In this document: in pieces, positions 45,053 to 53,037 of the stretch | Layout of the letters: each line of letters starts with the position of its first letter | Numbering within the stretch: the first letter of the stretch is position 1 | Source: JAJEFO01 sp022819605 | GTDB lineage: Bacteria > Pseudomonadota > Alphaproteobacteria > Rhodobacterales > Rhodobacteraceae | Length of the DNA stretch: 64,000 nt | Assembly: GCA_965221545.1 (NCBI GenBank) | Contig: OZ244901.1 | Location: 806,001 to 870,000, forward strand | Direction of reading: 5' to 3' | Translations under genes and position numbers: made by a program | The notes under the pieces: model-generated | What the model saw: only the letters and a program-made list of their open reading frames with translations | Told to the model about the DNA's origin: nothing | Database searches by the model: none

Positions 45053-45975
45053 CCGACTGCGTCATCGTGCAACCCATTGCCCGTTGCGGAGTGGAGCTGC
45101 TGCGGGACGCCGGATTATCGGTTTTTGTAGCCCCTTCGCCGGAACTGGCGGTCCTTAGGCCCCATCTTCTGACCGCCAGAGCGGTGATCACGCGCAACAG
45201 CGGACTTTCCGCCGAGGCCATCAAGGCGGCCCCAAAACTCGCGATCATCGCAAGCCATGGAACGGGGACGGACAGAATCGACAAGGGCGCGGCCGAACGG
45301 CGCGGCATAAGGGTGGTCAGCACGCCCGGATCGAATGCGCAATCGGTTGCCGAACATGCGCTCGCGCTGATGCTGGCCTGTGCCCGACGAATTCCTGCAG
45401 CCGATCGTGCCGTGCGCACCGGCGAATGGTCTTTCCGCGAGTGCATCCATCCGCGTGAGATATCTGGGTGCCATCTCGGTCTCGTCGGCTATGGCCACGT
45501 GGCACGAAAGTTGGCGACACTTGCAAAGGGGCTGGGCATGACCGTTTCCGCGCACTCGAAGCATGCCAGCGATGCAGACCTCGCCGCCGATGGGGTTCTG
45601 CGCGCCGCAAGCCTCGACAGTCTGCTGGCAACCGCGCAGATCATTTCACTTCACGGGTTGCCCGGCCGTACACCTGTTCTGGATGATGCGCTGCTTTCGA
45701 AGCTGCGCGCGGATGCCATCCTGATCAACACCGCCCGGGGCGTCTTGATCGACGAGGCAGCGTTGGCCGCAGCCCTGCGCGAGGGCCGCATAGCGGCGGC
45801 TGGGCTCGACGTTTTCTCCGGCGAGCCATTGCCTTGCGACAGCCCGATTCTGGATTGTCCCAACGTCGTTCTGACCCCTCACATTGGCGGCTCTGGCGTC
45901 GAGGCGCGCGAGCGGACGGCGCTCGAGGTGGCCCGCAGGGTCGTCGAAGGTCTTGGGATGGCAGTGCCCGATTGA
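45049..45975 (+). CDS. D-2-hydroxyacid dehydrogenase (phosphoglycerate dehydrogenase-like)
   Basis: A 308-residue NAD-dependent dehydrogenase with the cofactor loop LGLVGYGHVARKLA. The catalytic Arg is in INTARGVLIDE, the Glu in SGEPLP and the His in LTPHIGGSG. It lacks the ACT-type regulatory tail of SerA. In this operon it probably oxidises or reduces a 2-hydroxy/2-oxo acid intermediate; the substrate is not known. Confidence 0.83.
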   Translation: MTDCVIVQPIARCGVELLRDAGLSVFVAPSPELAVLRPHLLTARAVITRNSGLSAEAIKAAPKLAIIASHGTGTDRIDKGAAERRGIRVVSTPGSNAQSVAEHALALMLACARRIPAADRAVRTGEWSFRECIHPREISGCHLGLVGYGHVARKLATLAKGLGMTVSAHSKHASDADLAADGVLRAASLDSLLATAQIISLHGLPGRTPVLDDALLSKLRADAILINTARGVLIDEAALAAALREGRIAAAGLDVFSGEPLPCDSPILDCPNVVLTPHIGGSGVEARERTALEVARRVVEGLGMAVPD

Positions 45976-45986
45976 GGAACCACGGC

Positions 45987-46724
45987 ATGGAGGTAGATCG
46001 CGATGCCAATGGTCCGGTGATCCGCTATCTGGGTGACTCGGCCATTTCAGTCGAATTTGGTGACCGCATAGATGCCGGACTGGTTTCCCGTGTTCACGCA
46101 TTCGACGCTGCCTTGAATCAGCTTTGCCTCGCCGGCGTAATAGAGACCGTGCCGACCTACCGGGCCACTACCGTCCATTTGGATCCGCTCAGGGCTGACG
46201 TCCGCGAAATCGAAGCTGCCGTTCTGCGGCTTGCAGCTACCGAACGTGAAGCCAGCGGGACATCCGGTCAGCTCTGGGAGGTTCCGGTGGCCTACGGCCA
46301 GGACTTCGGGATCGACCTTGAGGATGTGGCGGCGCATGCTGGCATGACGCCAAGTGCCCTCATCGAGGCGCATGCCGACCCGGAGTACTTGGTCGCGATG
46401 GTGGGATTCTTGCCCGGATTCAGCTATCTTTCAGGGCTTGATCCGCGCCTTTCGATGCCGCGCCGATCCGAGCCGCGTGCCAGGGTTCCTGCATCTTCCA
46501 TTTCGATTGGCGGACAGCAAACGGCTATCAGCAGCATCGAAGGGCCAAGCGGATGGCACGTCATCGGCCGCACCCCGGTCCGCCCGTTTCATCTGGGAAG
46601 AGTGCCCGAATTTCTGTTCGAACCTGGCGATCGCATCAGGTTTCGGCCGGTTTCCGCGCGCAAATGGTTTCAGCTTGATCGGGACGCGGCGCGCGGCGCG
46701 CTGATTGCGAAGAGTATCGAGTGA
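45987..46724 (+). CDS. pxpB: 5-oxoprolinase subunit B (KipI family)
   Basis: A 245-residue PxpB/KipI protein. The signature PGFSYLSGLDPRLSMPRR is followed by VPASSISIGGQQT and PSGWHVIGRTP. With PxpA and PxpC it hydrolyses 5-oxo-L-proline to glutamate using ATP. GAGGA lies 8 nt before the ATG; TTG 45972 would overlap the previous stop. It is coupled to pxpC by TGATG. Confidence 0.88.
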   Translation: MEVDRDANGPVIRYLGDSAISVEFGDRIDAGLVSRVHAFDAALNQLCLAGVIETVPTYRATTVHLDPLRADVREIEAAVLRLAATEREASGTSGQLWEVPVAYGQDFGIDLEDVAAHAGMTPSALIEAHADPEYLVAMVGFLPGFSYLSGLDPRLSMPRRSEPRARVPASSISIGGQQTAISSIEGPSGWHVIGRTPVRPFHLGRVPEFLFEPGDRIRFRPVSARKWFQLDRDAARGALIAKSIE

Positions 46725-47722
46725 TGATCGCGCTTGAAATCGTCCAATGTGGTCCGGGGGTGTCGGTTCAGGATGCAGGACGCTTCGGATTTCGACGGTT
46801 CGGCGTGTCGACTGCGGGAGCGATGGATCGGCGGGCACTGGCTTTGGCCAACACGCTTGCAGGCAACCCGCCGGACGCTGCGGCATTGGAATTGCCGCTT
46901 GCGGGCGCGGAGCTTCGCGTCATCGGCGGGCCAGTCCTTGTGGCAGCCCACGGTCCCGGAACGACGCTGGCTGTATCTGGCCGACCAGTTTCGGAATCGT
47001 CATCGGTGCAGCTGGAGGACGGCGACACCGTCACGATCGGCCCACCGCAGGAAGGTGTGTACAGCTACGTTGCCGTCGCAGGGGGGATTCTGACAAGGCC
47101 CGTTCTTGGCAGCCGCTCCTGCCATCGACGCTCGGGGATCGGCGGGGATGTGCTGTCGCCGGGAGATCGGCTTCCTTGCATTGGCAGTTCCGACAATGCG
47201 CCCTTGTTCCTCACCGAAGGCATGAGGGACTACGGCAGGGATGCAATCAGGATCGTTCCGGGCCCGCAGGCAGACCATTTCGAGGAAGCGACATGGTCTC
47301 GGTTCCTGTCGTCGAGCTACAGGATCAGTCCGCGATCCGACCGGATGGGCTTGCGTCTTGAAGGCCCCGCTCTTCGGTCTTCAAAGGGGCACGACATCGT
47401 GTCCGAGGGGGTGGTTCCCGGAAGCGTTCAGGTTCCTGGCGACGGGAACCCGATCGTGCTGGGTCGGGACTGCCAGACTACCGGGGGTTACCCGAAGATC
47501 GCAACGGTGATTTCGGCCGACCTGGACCGGCTGGCGCAGGTGTCTATAGGCCGGGACGTGCGATTTAGGGTGGTTTCTGAAGGGGATGCGATTGATGCCG
47601 CGCGCCGTTCGGCACGTTGGCACAGCTCCTTGGGGTTGGCGGCAAAACCTGTCAGCGGCTCTTCGCCGGACCTGCATTCGCACAATCTGATCGGAGGTGT
47701 AACGAAGGGCGACGACCCTTAG
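46724..47722 (+). CDS. pxpC: 5-oxoprolinase subunit C (KipA family)
   Basis: A 332-residue PxpC/KipA protein (biotin-dependent carboxyltransferase-like fold). It has SVQDAGRFGFRRFGV, AGAMDRRAL and the C-terminal IVLGRDCQTTGGYPKIATVI. ATG 46724 overlaps the pxpB stop; GTG 46721 is one codon earlier. Its stop overlaps that of pxpA, transcribed from the other side. Confidence 0.88.
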   Translation: MIALEIVQCGPGVSVQDAGRFGFRRFGVSTAGAMDRRALALANTLAGNPPDAAALELPLAGAELRVIGGPVLVAAHGPGTTLAVSGRPVSESSSVQLEDGDTVTIGPPQEGVYSYVAVAGGILTRPVLGSRSCHRRSGIGGDVLSPGDRLPCIGSSDNAPLFLTEGMRDYGRDAIRIVPGPQADHFEEATWSRFLSSSYRISPRSDRMGLRLEGPALRSSKGHDIVSEGVVPGSVQVPGDGNPIVLGRDCQTTGGYPKIATVISADLDRLAQVSIGRDVRFRVVSEGDAIDAARRSARWHSSLGLAAKPVSGSSPDLHSHNLIGGVTKGDDP

Positions 47723-48483
47723 CGTACTTTCCTCGACGCAACCGTCCAGCCTTCCTCTTCGAGACCGTCACGCAGCGCTCTTGCCATGGCAACCGCCGCC
47801 TCGTTGTCCCCGTGCACGCACACTGAATCGATCTCGACCGGCAGGCGCTTGCCCGTCACGGATTCCAGCCGTCCCTCGGCCATCATTTCCATCACGCGAA
47901 GCAGCGCGGTTTCAACATCGTGAATGACGGCACCGTCGACCTTGCGGCTCGTCAGGTTGAAGCTGTCGTCATAGGTCCTGTCGGCGTAGATTTCGCGTAT
48001 CGGACGCAACCCTGCACGATCGCAAGCGCGCTCGGTCGCCGTTCCCGGCATCACCATGAACGCAAGTTCGGGATCGGCAGCCCGAATGCCTCGGGCAACT
48101 GCATCGGCAAGGCCGTCGTCGTCCGCACAGGCGTTTCCGAGTGCGCCATGTGTCTTGACATGAGTTCCAGGGTGCCCTGTCAGCGACGCCATCGCTTGAA
48201 AGGCGCCAACCTGGTAGGCAACGAGCGTCTCGATCTCGTGCGCCGTGACTCCAATTTGCGCACGCCTCCCGAATCCGATCAGATCGCGGTACCCAGGGTG
48301 GGCACCGACCGCGACTCGCCGTTCGCGAGCGAGGCCAATTGTGCGTCGCATTGTTTCGGGGTCGCCGGCGTGAAACCCGCAAGCGATGTTGGCCGTTGTG
48401 ACGATGTCCAGCATTGCCGCATCGTCACCCATCGTCCAAGGCCCGAACCCCTCTCCGAGATCGGAATTGAGATCGATCTGCAT
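47719..48483 (-). CDS. pxpA: 5-oxoprolinase subunit A (LamB/YcsF family)
   Basis: A 254-residue LamB/YcsF protein with DLNSDLGEGFGPW, NIACGFHAGDP, GAHPGYRDLIGFGRR and KTHGAL. It works with PxpB/C. Unusually it is convergent on pxpC, with stops interleaved in CTTAG, rather than in the same operon. Its promoter region is shared with the divergent amidotransferase gene and its GntR-type operator. Confidence 0.9.
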   Translation of the reverse strand: MQIDLNSDLGEGFGPWTMGDDAAMLDIVTTANIACGFHAGDPETMRRTIGLARERRVAVGAHPGYRDLIGFGRRAQIGVTAHEIETLVAYQVGAFQAMASLTGHPGTHVKTHGALGNACADDDGLADAVARGIRAADPELAFMVMPGTATERACDRAGLRPIREIYADRTYDDSFNLTSRKVDGAVIHDVETALLRVMEMMAEGRLESVTGKRLPVEIDSVCVHGDNEAAVAMARALRDGLEEEGWTVASRKVR

Positions 48484-48544
48484 TGGTCATTCATTCCTTG
48501 CTGCCGATTGTGGCGCACTTCTCCGACTGGTGTAGCCGAATTCG

Positions 48545-48573
48545 TTGCACGCCGGCAGACCATTGGTATACCG
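48545..48573 (+). promoter_or_regulatory. Promoter with second GntR-type operator TGGTATACCG
   Basis: TTGCAC (48545-48550) and TATACC (48567-48572) are 16 nt apart. The site TGGTATACCG (48564-48573) matches the core of the palindrome at 42888-42901 at nine of ten positions and covers the -10. It lies 26 bp before the amidotransferase ATG, within the pxpA/amidotransferase divergent region. Confidence 0.6.
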
Positions 48574-48598
48574 GAATCTCCGGAAAGAGGAGGTCTTC

Positions 48599-49318
48599 AT
48601 GCAGGGCGGTCATCTGCTCTATCTTGGCAACGGCCCGAACTTCGAATCCGTGGCAAAGCTGGACGATCGGTTTGAAGGCTGGGGCCTGACCATCAACCGC
48701 TGCTGGGCGTTCAATGGAGAGTTTCCGGACAGCCTGGATGGATATGACGGAATCTTCGTATCCGGCAGTCCCCATGGCGCCTATGAGGACATCCCGTTCA
48801 TTCACCGGGAGCATGACCTGATCAAGGATGCAGCGGAGCGGGAAATCCCAATGCTTGGCATCTGCTTCGGCAGCCAGATCCTGGCCTCGGCCCTTTGCGG
48901 GCGCGATCAGGTTTTCCGCCGCGAATTCTGCGAGATAGGATACAAGGATCTTCCGGTAACGGAGGCTGCAAGTGACGACCCGATTGCCGGCGCGTTGGGC
49001 ACGAGCGTGCACATGTTCGTCTGGCACAACGACGAAGTGCGCGGCGACCACCCGGACATGACGGTCCTCGCTAGCTCCGACCTGTGTCTGAACCAGATCT
49101 GGCGCTGGCGTGATGCCCCGGTCTGGGGAATTCAGGGCCATCCCGAGATCACCCGTGAACAGGCCCCAATTTGGTTCGAAGAAAACAGGGACCGCATGGA
49201 AAAGGACGGCGCCAACGTGGAAGCTCTCAAGGCTTCTGCGGATGAAGCTGCGGACGCCAAGACGATGCTGACACGGTTCGTCGATTTAGTGAAGACGCGT
49301 GCATGGCCCCACCGCTGA
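48599..49318 (+). CDS. Class I glutamine amidotransferase-like hydrolase
   Basis: A 239-residue class-I GATase domain with the nucleophile Cys89 in LGICFGSQ and the His181/Glu183 pair in GIQGHPE. It is a stand-alone domain, so it may hydrolyse a gamma-glutamyl or amide substrate rather than feed a synthase. A strong AGAGGAGG precedes the ATG. It overlaps the third M24 gene by 16 nt. Confidence 0.83.
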   Translation: MQGGHLLYLGNGPNFESVAKLDDRFEGWGLTINRCWAFNGEFPDSLDGYDGIFVSGSPHGAYEDIPFIHREHDLIKDAAEREIPMLGICFGSQILASALCGRDQVFRREFCEIGYKDLPVTEAASDDPIAGALGTSVHMFVWHNDEVRGDHPDMTVLASSDLCLNQIWRWRDAPVWGIQGHPEITREQAPIWFEENRDRMEKDGANVEALKASADEAADAKTMLTRFVDLVKTRAWPHR

Positions 49319-50442
49319 TTTACGAGCCTTGGTTCGAGGTTCCCGAATATGAGGCGCGTCTGGCCCGTGTGCAGGCAGAGCTGAAGACGCGCGGGCTTGA
49401 CGGGCTGCTTGCCTTCCAGCCCGAGACGGTGACTTGGCTGACTGGATTTTTCACGCGGGGATACGGCTCTTTTCAGCTCGCTATCATTCCATTGGACGGC
49501 AAGCCGACACTGGTCTGCCGCGATGTCGAGGAGTATTACCTCGATGCAACCTCCGTGTTCCCGGATCGCGCGATGTGGACCGACAGCGACACGCCCGTGG
49601 TCGTCGCTGCCAAGGCGATCCAGGCAAGTCTGGGCGCGACGGCCAAGGTCGGAGTTGAAACCGCTGCGTGGCCCTTGTCGGTTGCGCGCTACCAGCAATT
49701 GAACGACTGCCTTCCCGGTTATCGGTTCACCGACGAAAGCGGGCTCGTGGGCAAGATGCGTCTGAAAAAGTCGGCCGCCGAGATCGCCTTGCAAAGGCGC
49801 GCGGGAAAGGCAGCCGAAGCCGGCATGCAGGCGGCGATTGACAGCGCCGGCATCGGCGTCAGCGAGCGTGAAATTGCGGCCGAGGTTTGCGCCGCAATGA
49901 TCCGGGCGGGAAGCGACCTGCCGGGTCCGGGCGTGATGTCATCCGGGGAACGGGCGTTGCACCTGCATGGCGGTTATTCCGATCGCGTTCTCCAGCGCGG
50001 CGACGTCGTCCAGATCGAGACGACACCAAACGTGCGCCATTATCACGCCCGCTTCATGCGCCCCTTGCGCGTGGCCGAGGCCAGCGACAGAGACCACAAG
50101 ACAGTAGAGAGCCTGATCGCGATCCAGGATGCGGCGCTGGATGAAGTGCGCCCCGGCGTTCCGGCCGCCGTGCCGGACGCAATCTACCGGGACGGCGTGC
50201 TCTCCCAGGGTCTGCGCGAGACCTATACGAACAAGACGTTCTATTCGGTTGGTCTGCTTCTGCAGCCTTCAGGCGGCGAGGTCCTGGAAGCGGCACCGGG
50301 CTGTGACTGGCATTTCGAAACGGGCATGACGTTCCACACATACGTTCTTGCCCGCGGGTTCGGCATGTCAGAGACCATCGCCATCACCGATACCGGCTAC
50401 GACCGCCTCACGCGTTTTGAGCGACAGCTCTTTACGGTCTAG
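49303..50442 (+). CDS. Creatinase-like M24 hydrolase (copy c)
   Basis: A 379-residue creatinase-fold protein, more distant from copies a and b. Metal ligands are missing (Glu in VQIETT, Tyr in FYSVG, Tyr in HTYVLA, Ser in GMSET). A His in LHLHGGYSDR lies where creatinase has its catalytic His, which the other two copies lack. Downstream of the amidotransferase and co-transcribed with it. The substrate is unknown. Confidence 0.78.
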   Translation: MAPPLIYEPWFEVPEYEARLARVQAELKTRGLDGLLAFQPETVTWLTGFFTRGYGSFQLAIIPLDGKPTLVCRDVEEYYLDATSVFPDRAMWTDSDTPVVVAAKAIQASLGATAKVGVETAAWPLSVARYQQLNDCLPGYRFTDESGLVGKMRLKKSAAEIALQRRAGKAAEAGMQAAIDSAGIGVSEREIAAEVCAAMIRAGSDLPGPGVMSSGERALHLHGGYSDRVLQRGDVVQIETTPNVRHYHARFMRPLRVAEASDRDHKTVESLIAIQDAALDEVRPGVPAAVPDAIYRDGVLSQGLRETYTNKTFYSVGLLLQPSGGEVLEAAPGCDWHFETGMTFHTYVLARGFGMSETIAITDTGYDRLTRFERQLFTV

Positions 50443-50568
50443 TATCTTGTCACAGGGTGATTTTGTCGGCTTGATAGATGCTTCGCACGCGACGGGCTTG
50501 AGGCAGGCTCCCGCCAATTTGTGTCTGGCCCTTGGGGTTGTGAACATTCGTTTGACTTGAGCATGGCC
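50443..50568. other. Short spacer before the pseudogene
   Basis: Between the M24c stop and the first sequence homologous to the polyamine-binding-protein gene there is no recognisable gene or hairpin. Confidence 0.4.
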
Positions 50569-50922
50569 ATGGCTTCGGCGCCAAGGCTTGGGCCGAGAGA
50601 GGAGGAAGGAAATACGCCTGCCAGATCCAGGTCCATGTGGCCTGGATGGACAACGTTGTCCCTATGAAGGTCGCGCCAGATCGGGACAGCGCAATCACCT
50701 TCATGGAATTCCTGCTGATGCCCGCGAACATCGCGACAGCGTTGAATAGTGCCCGCCATGGCTCGGGACCTTCGGGTGGGCAAATGTCTCGATCCGGAAT
50801 CCGCGCGCCTGCCGGCGTCCAGCCCATCGGCCACTGCAGGGCTTGCCGCATTTGCTGAGGTCAGTGACGAAGCCACCCAGGCCGTCTATGATCAGATTTG
50901 GACGAACGGGAAGAAGCAAACC
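50569..50922 (+). pseudogene. Decayed 3' fragment of a PotD-like binding-protein gene
   Basis: The sequence is clearly homologous to the last third of the gene at 32048-33085. FGAKAWAERGG, VAWMDNVV, RDSAITFMEFLLMPANIA and DEATQAVYDQIWTN all have counterparts there. The 5' two thirds are missing. A frameshift occurs after the HGSGPSGG segment, and the stop codon has been lost (AAGTAAG to AAGCAAA). Even the terminator hairpin after the gene is preserved in worn form (50929-50949). It is a relic of a duplicated transporter. Confidence 0.85.
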
Positions 50923-50928
50923 GACCAG

Positions 50929-50949
50929 GGCCGCGTTCACGGCGCGGCC
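50929..50949 (+). terminator. Remnant GC hairpin copied with the pseudogene
   Basis: GGCCGCG pairs with CGCGGCC around a 7-nt loop. Position and sequence correspond to the hairpin after the intact binding-protein gene (33092-33118). It ends 20 bp before the cupin ATG and could still attenuate upstream transcription. Confidence 0.45.
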
Positions 50950-50968
50950 TCAATGACAGGAGGAGCCA

Positions 50969-51319
50969 ATGCAACCGATACAGCCCGAGGATCGCAGGGT
51001 TGCGAACGTCGCAAACGGCACTTTCCAACCCTTCCTGACCAACGAGGGGGAACCCGACGGAGAGGTGCTGCAGGTCAATGGCGGCAAGCCCGGTTACGGA
51101 TTTCACGTCTACCGCATGGCCCCTGGCACCACGACCAAGGCTCACACCCATATCGGAGCCGAGGAATTCTATGTCATCGACGGCGACCTGACCGATCATG
51201 ACGGCTACGAATACAGGCCTGGCGACATCGTCTGCCTGGCTTCCGGCACTGCGCACAATTCCTCAACCCGAAATGGATGCACGCTTGTCGTGTACCTGCC
51301 GGGTGCGGAAGGCTTCTGA
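50969..51319 (+). CDS. Small cupin-domain protein
   Basis: A 116-residue single cupin. Motif 1 is KAHTHIGAEEFYVIDGDL, with His, His and Glu metal ligands; motif 2 is PGDIVCLASGTAHNSS. AGGAGG precedes the ATG. It lies 3 bp before the nitrilase gene. Stand-alone cupins may be isomerases, dioxygenases or sensors; which one is not readable. Confidence 0.8.
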   Translation: MQPIQPEDRRVANVANGTFQPFLTNEGEPDGEVLQVNGGKPGYGFHVYRMAPGTTTKAHTHIGAEEFYVIDGDLTDHDGYEYRPGDIVCLASGTAHNSSTRNGCTLVVYLPGAEGF

Positions 51320-51322
51320 TCC

Positions 51323-52078
51323 GTGATCGTCGGTCTCTACCAAACCCCTCAACCAAGGAGCATGCAGGAGGGGGTCGCCACCATTGAAACTGCCTTGTCG
51401 GCCGCCGCAGAATCCGGCGCTGACATGCTGGTCCTTCCCGAGGCCTTTCTGCCCGGGTACACTACGGTCCCCCGCGAGAGGCCGGAGGCATGGGACGAAA
51501 TTTACGATGACATCGCCAACCTCTGTCGGCGCCACAACGTGGGTCTGACAATCGGTTTGCCGGAATACGTTGAAGACCTGCTGTTCAACTCGGCCCTGGC
51601 TTTTGCCGACGATGGCAGGCTTCTGGCGAGCTACCGCAAGATCCAGCTGTTCGGACCGGACGAGCAAGCGCTCTACACCTCTGGCGACGCGTATGTGACC
51701 TTCGAATTCAAGGGCAAGCGCTTTGGCCTTCTGATTTGCTACGACGCAGAGTTTCCCGAGCACGTCCGGAACCTGGCCAAACTGGGCGCGGAGGTCGTTC
51801 TCGTTCCGACGGCGAACATGATGCCTTTCGTTAACGTCAACAAAATCCTCATCCCTGCGCGCGCCGCGGAGAACGCCGTGACGATCGTCTATGCGAACTA
51901 CTGCGGGGCATCGGCGGGACTGGAGTATGTCGGTCTTTCTGCCATTCATGGACCGGACGGCTATCCTCTAGGCGCGAAGGGCACCGGCGAAGGTCTCTTG
52001 ATCGCGGAACTGCCAAATGGCTGGAGCGAGCACGGCATTCCCCTTTCGAGCCAACGAGACGACCTCAAGCACCTCTAG
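51323..52078 (+). CDS. Carbon-nitrogen hydrolase (nitrilase superfamily amidase)
   Basis: A 251-residue amidase with the complete catalytic triad: Glu40 in VLPEAF, Lys106 in YRKIQLF and Cys139 in LICYDAEFPE. It starts with GTG three bases after the cupin stop. Relatives include N-carbamoylputrescine amidase and omega-amidases. With the nearby class-III aminotransferase it could act in a polyamine or omega-amino-acid route; that is inference from context. Confidence 0.84.
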   Translation: MIVGLYQTPQPRSMQEGVATIETALSAAAESGADMLVLPEAFLPGYTTVPRERPEAWDEIYDDIANLCRRHNVGLTIGLPEYVEDLLFNSALAFADDGRLLASYRKIQLFGPDEQALYTSGDAYVTFEFKGKRFGLLICYDAEFPEHVRNLAKLGAEVVLVPTANMMPFVNVNKILIPARAAENAVTIVYANYCGASAGLEYVGLSAIHGPDGYPLGAKGTGEGLLIAELPNGWSEHGIPLSSQRDDLKHL

Positions 52079-52125
52079 GCTGCGCGCACTTTTGCCGGGC
52101 AAAACTTGGTGCCATAGTCCGCGCC

Positions 52126-52953
52126 ATGTCCGCGATGCTGACCGACAACGAGCTTGAAGAACTTGGAGCCTGCGTGACCGCTATTGGCATGCCGGATTTC
52201 CCCCGTTTGATCAGCCGTTTCTGCGCCTCGCTTTGCTCCGCCGACACGGTCTTTCTCAGCGCCTTTTTCGACGACCAGAAACCCGTGGGGCTCTACGGCA
52301 ACCATACCGATGAAAGCCAGAAGGAGTCGCTGAAACTCTACTTGGACGTGGCCTATGTCCTTGACCCATTTTACCTGCTGTTCCGGCAGAAGAGAGGCGA
52401 TCAGGTCCTGTCGCTCGACGAAGTGGCTCCGGACGACTTCAAGCAATCCGAGTACTACGCAAAGTTCTTCCGCGACATGGCCCTGACCGACGAATGCGGG
52501 CTGATGCTTCACATCGAGGACGATGCCGCACTGTTCTTTTCCATGGGGACCCAGGCCAAGGGTGCCCGCGCGGATCCCACCCGGCTGAATTCGACCAGGC
52601 CGCTGATCTCGGCCCTTGTCCGGCGGCACTGGACGAGGCTGACGCCCGCGAATACCGACGGCTCAGGGCGCCTGTCTGCACAGATTCACGCAGCCTTCGA
52701 AGCCTTCGGTTCTTCCATTCTCAGTCCCCGCGAAGGCGACGTTCTTCGCATGATCCTGCAGGGGCATTCGTCAAAATCAATTGCCGCACACTTCAACAAT
52801 TCGCCTGAGACGATCAAGGTTCATCGCAAGAGAATCTACACGAAGCTCTCCGTGTCGTCCCAAGGCGAGCTTTTGTCGATGTTCCTCACCGCACTCTCGA
52901 AAATGCCCCCGACCGCGGAGGGCGACCCGCTGAAATTCCTTGATGCCGGCTAG
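52126..52953 (+). CDS. LuxR-type HTH transcriptional regulator
   Basis: A 275-residue protein with a C-terminal LuxR/FixJ HTH (LSPREGDVLRMILQGHSSKS through NNSPETIKVHRKRIYTKLSV). The N-terminal half is not a receiver domain or a recognisable autoinducer domain. The position between the amidase gene and the aminotransferase gene suggests local control of these genes. Confidence 0.8.
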   Translation: MSAMLTDNELEELGACVTAIGMPDFPRLISRFCASLCSADTVFLSAFFDDQKPVGLYGNHTDESQKESLKLYLDVAYVLDPFYLLFRQKRGDQVLSLDEVAPDDFKQSEYYAKFFRDMALTDECGLMLHIEDDAALFFSMGTQAKGARADPTRLNSTRPLISALVRRHWTRLTPANTDGSGRLSAQIHAAFEAFGSSILSPREGDVLRMILQGHSSKSIAAHFNNSPETIKVHRKRIYTKLSVSSQGELLSMFLTALSKMPPTAEGDPLKFLDAG

Positions 52954-52973
52954 CGCGTAACCCCAAGTGGTGA

Positions 52974-52988
52974 CTGCGCCCCGCGCAG
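52974..52988. promoter_or_regulatory. Inverted repeat CTGCGC-CCC-GCGCAG
   Basis: A 6-bp perfect inverted repeat with a 3-nt centre, between the LuxR-type gene and the aminotransferase gene, 50 bp before the latter. It may be the regulator's site or an mRNA hairpin. Confidence 0.3.
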
Positions 52989-53037
52989 GGATTGCTGTAC
53001 CGTCCCCTGCATGCATCGAGCATGAGGGAGCCTTCCC

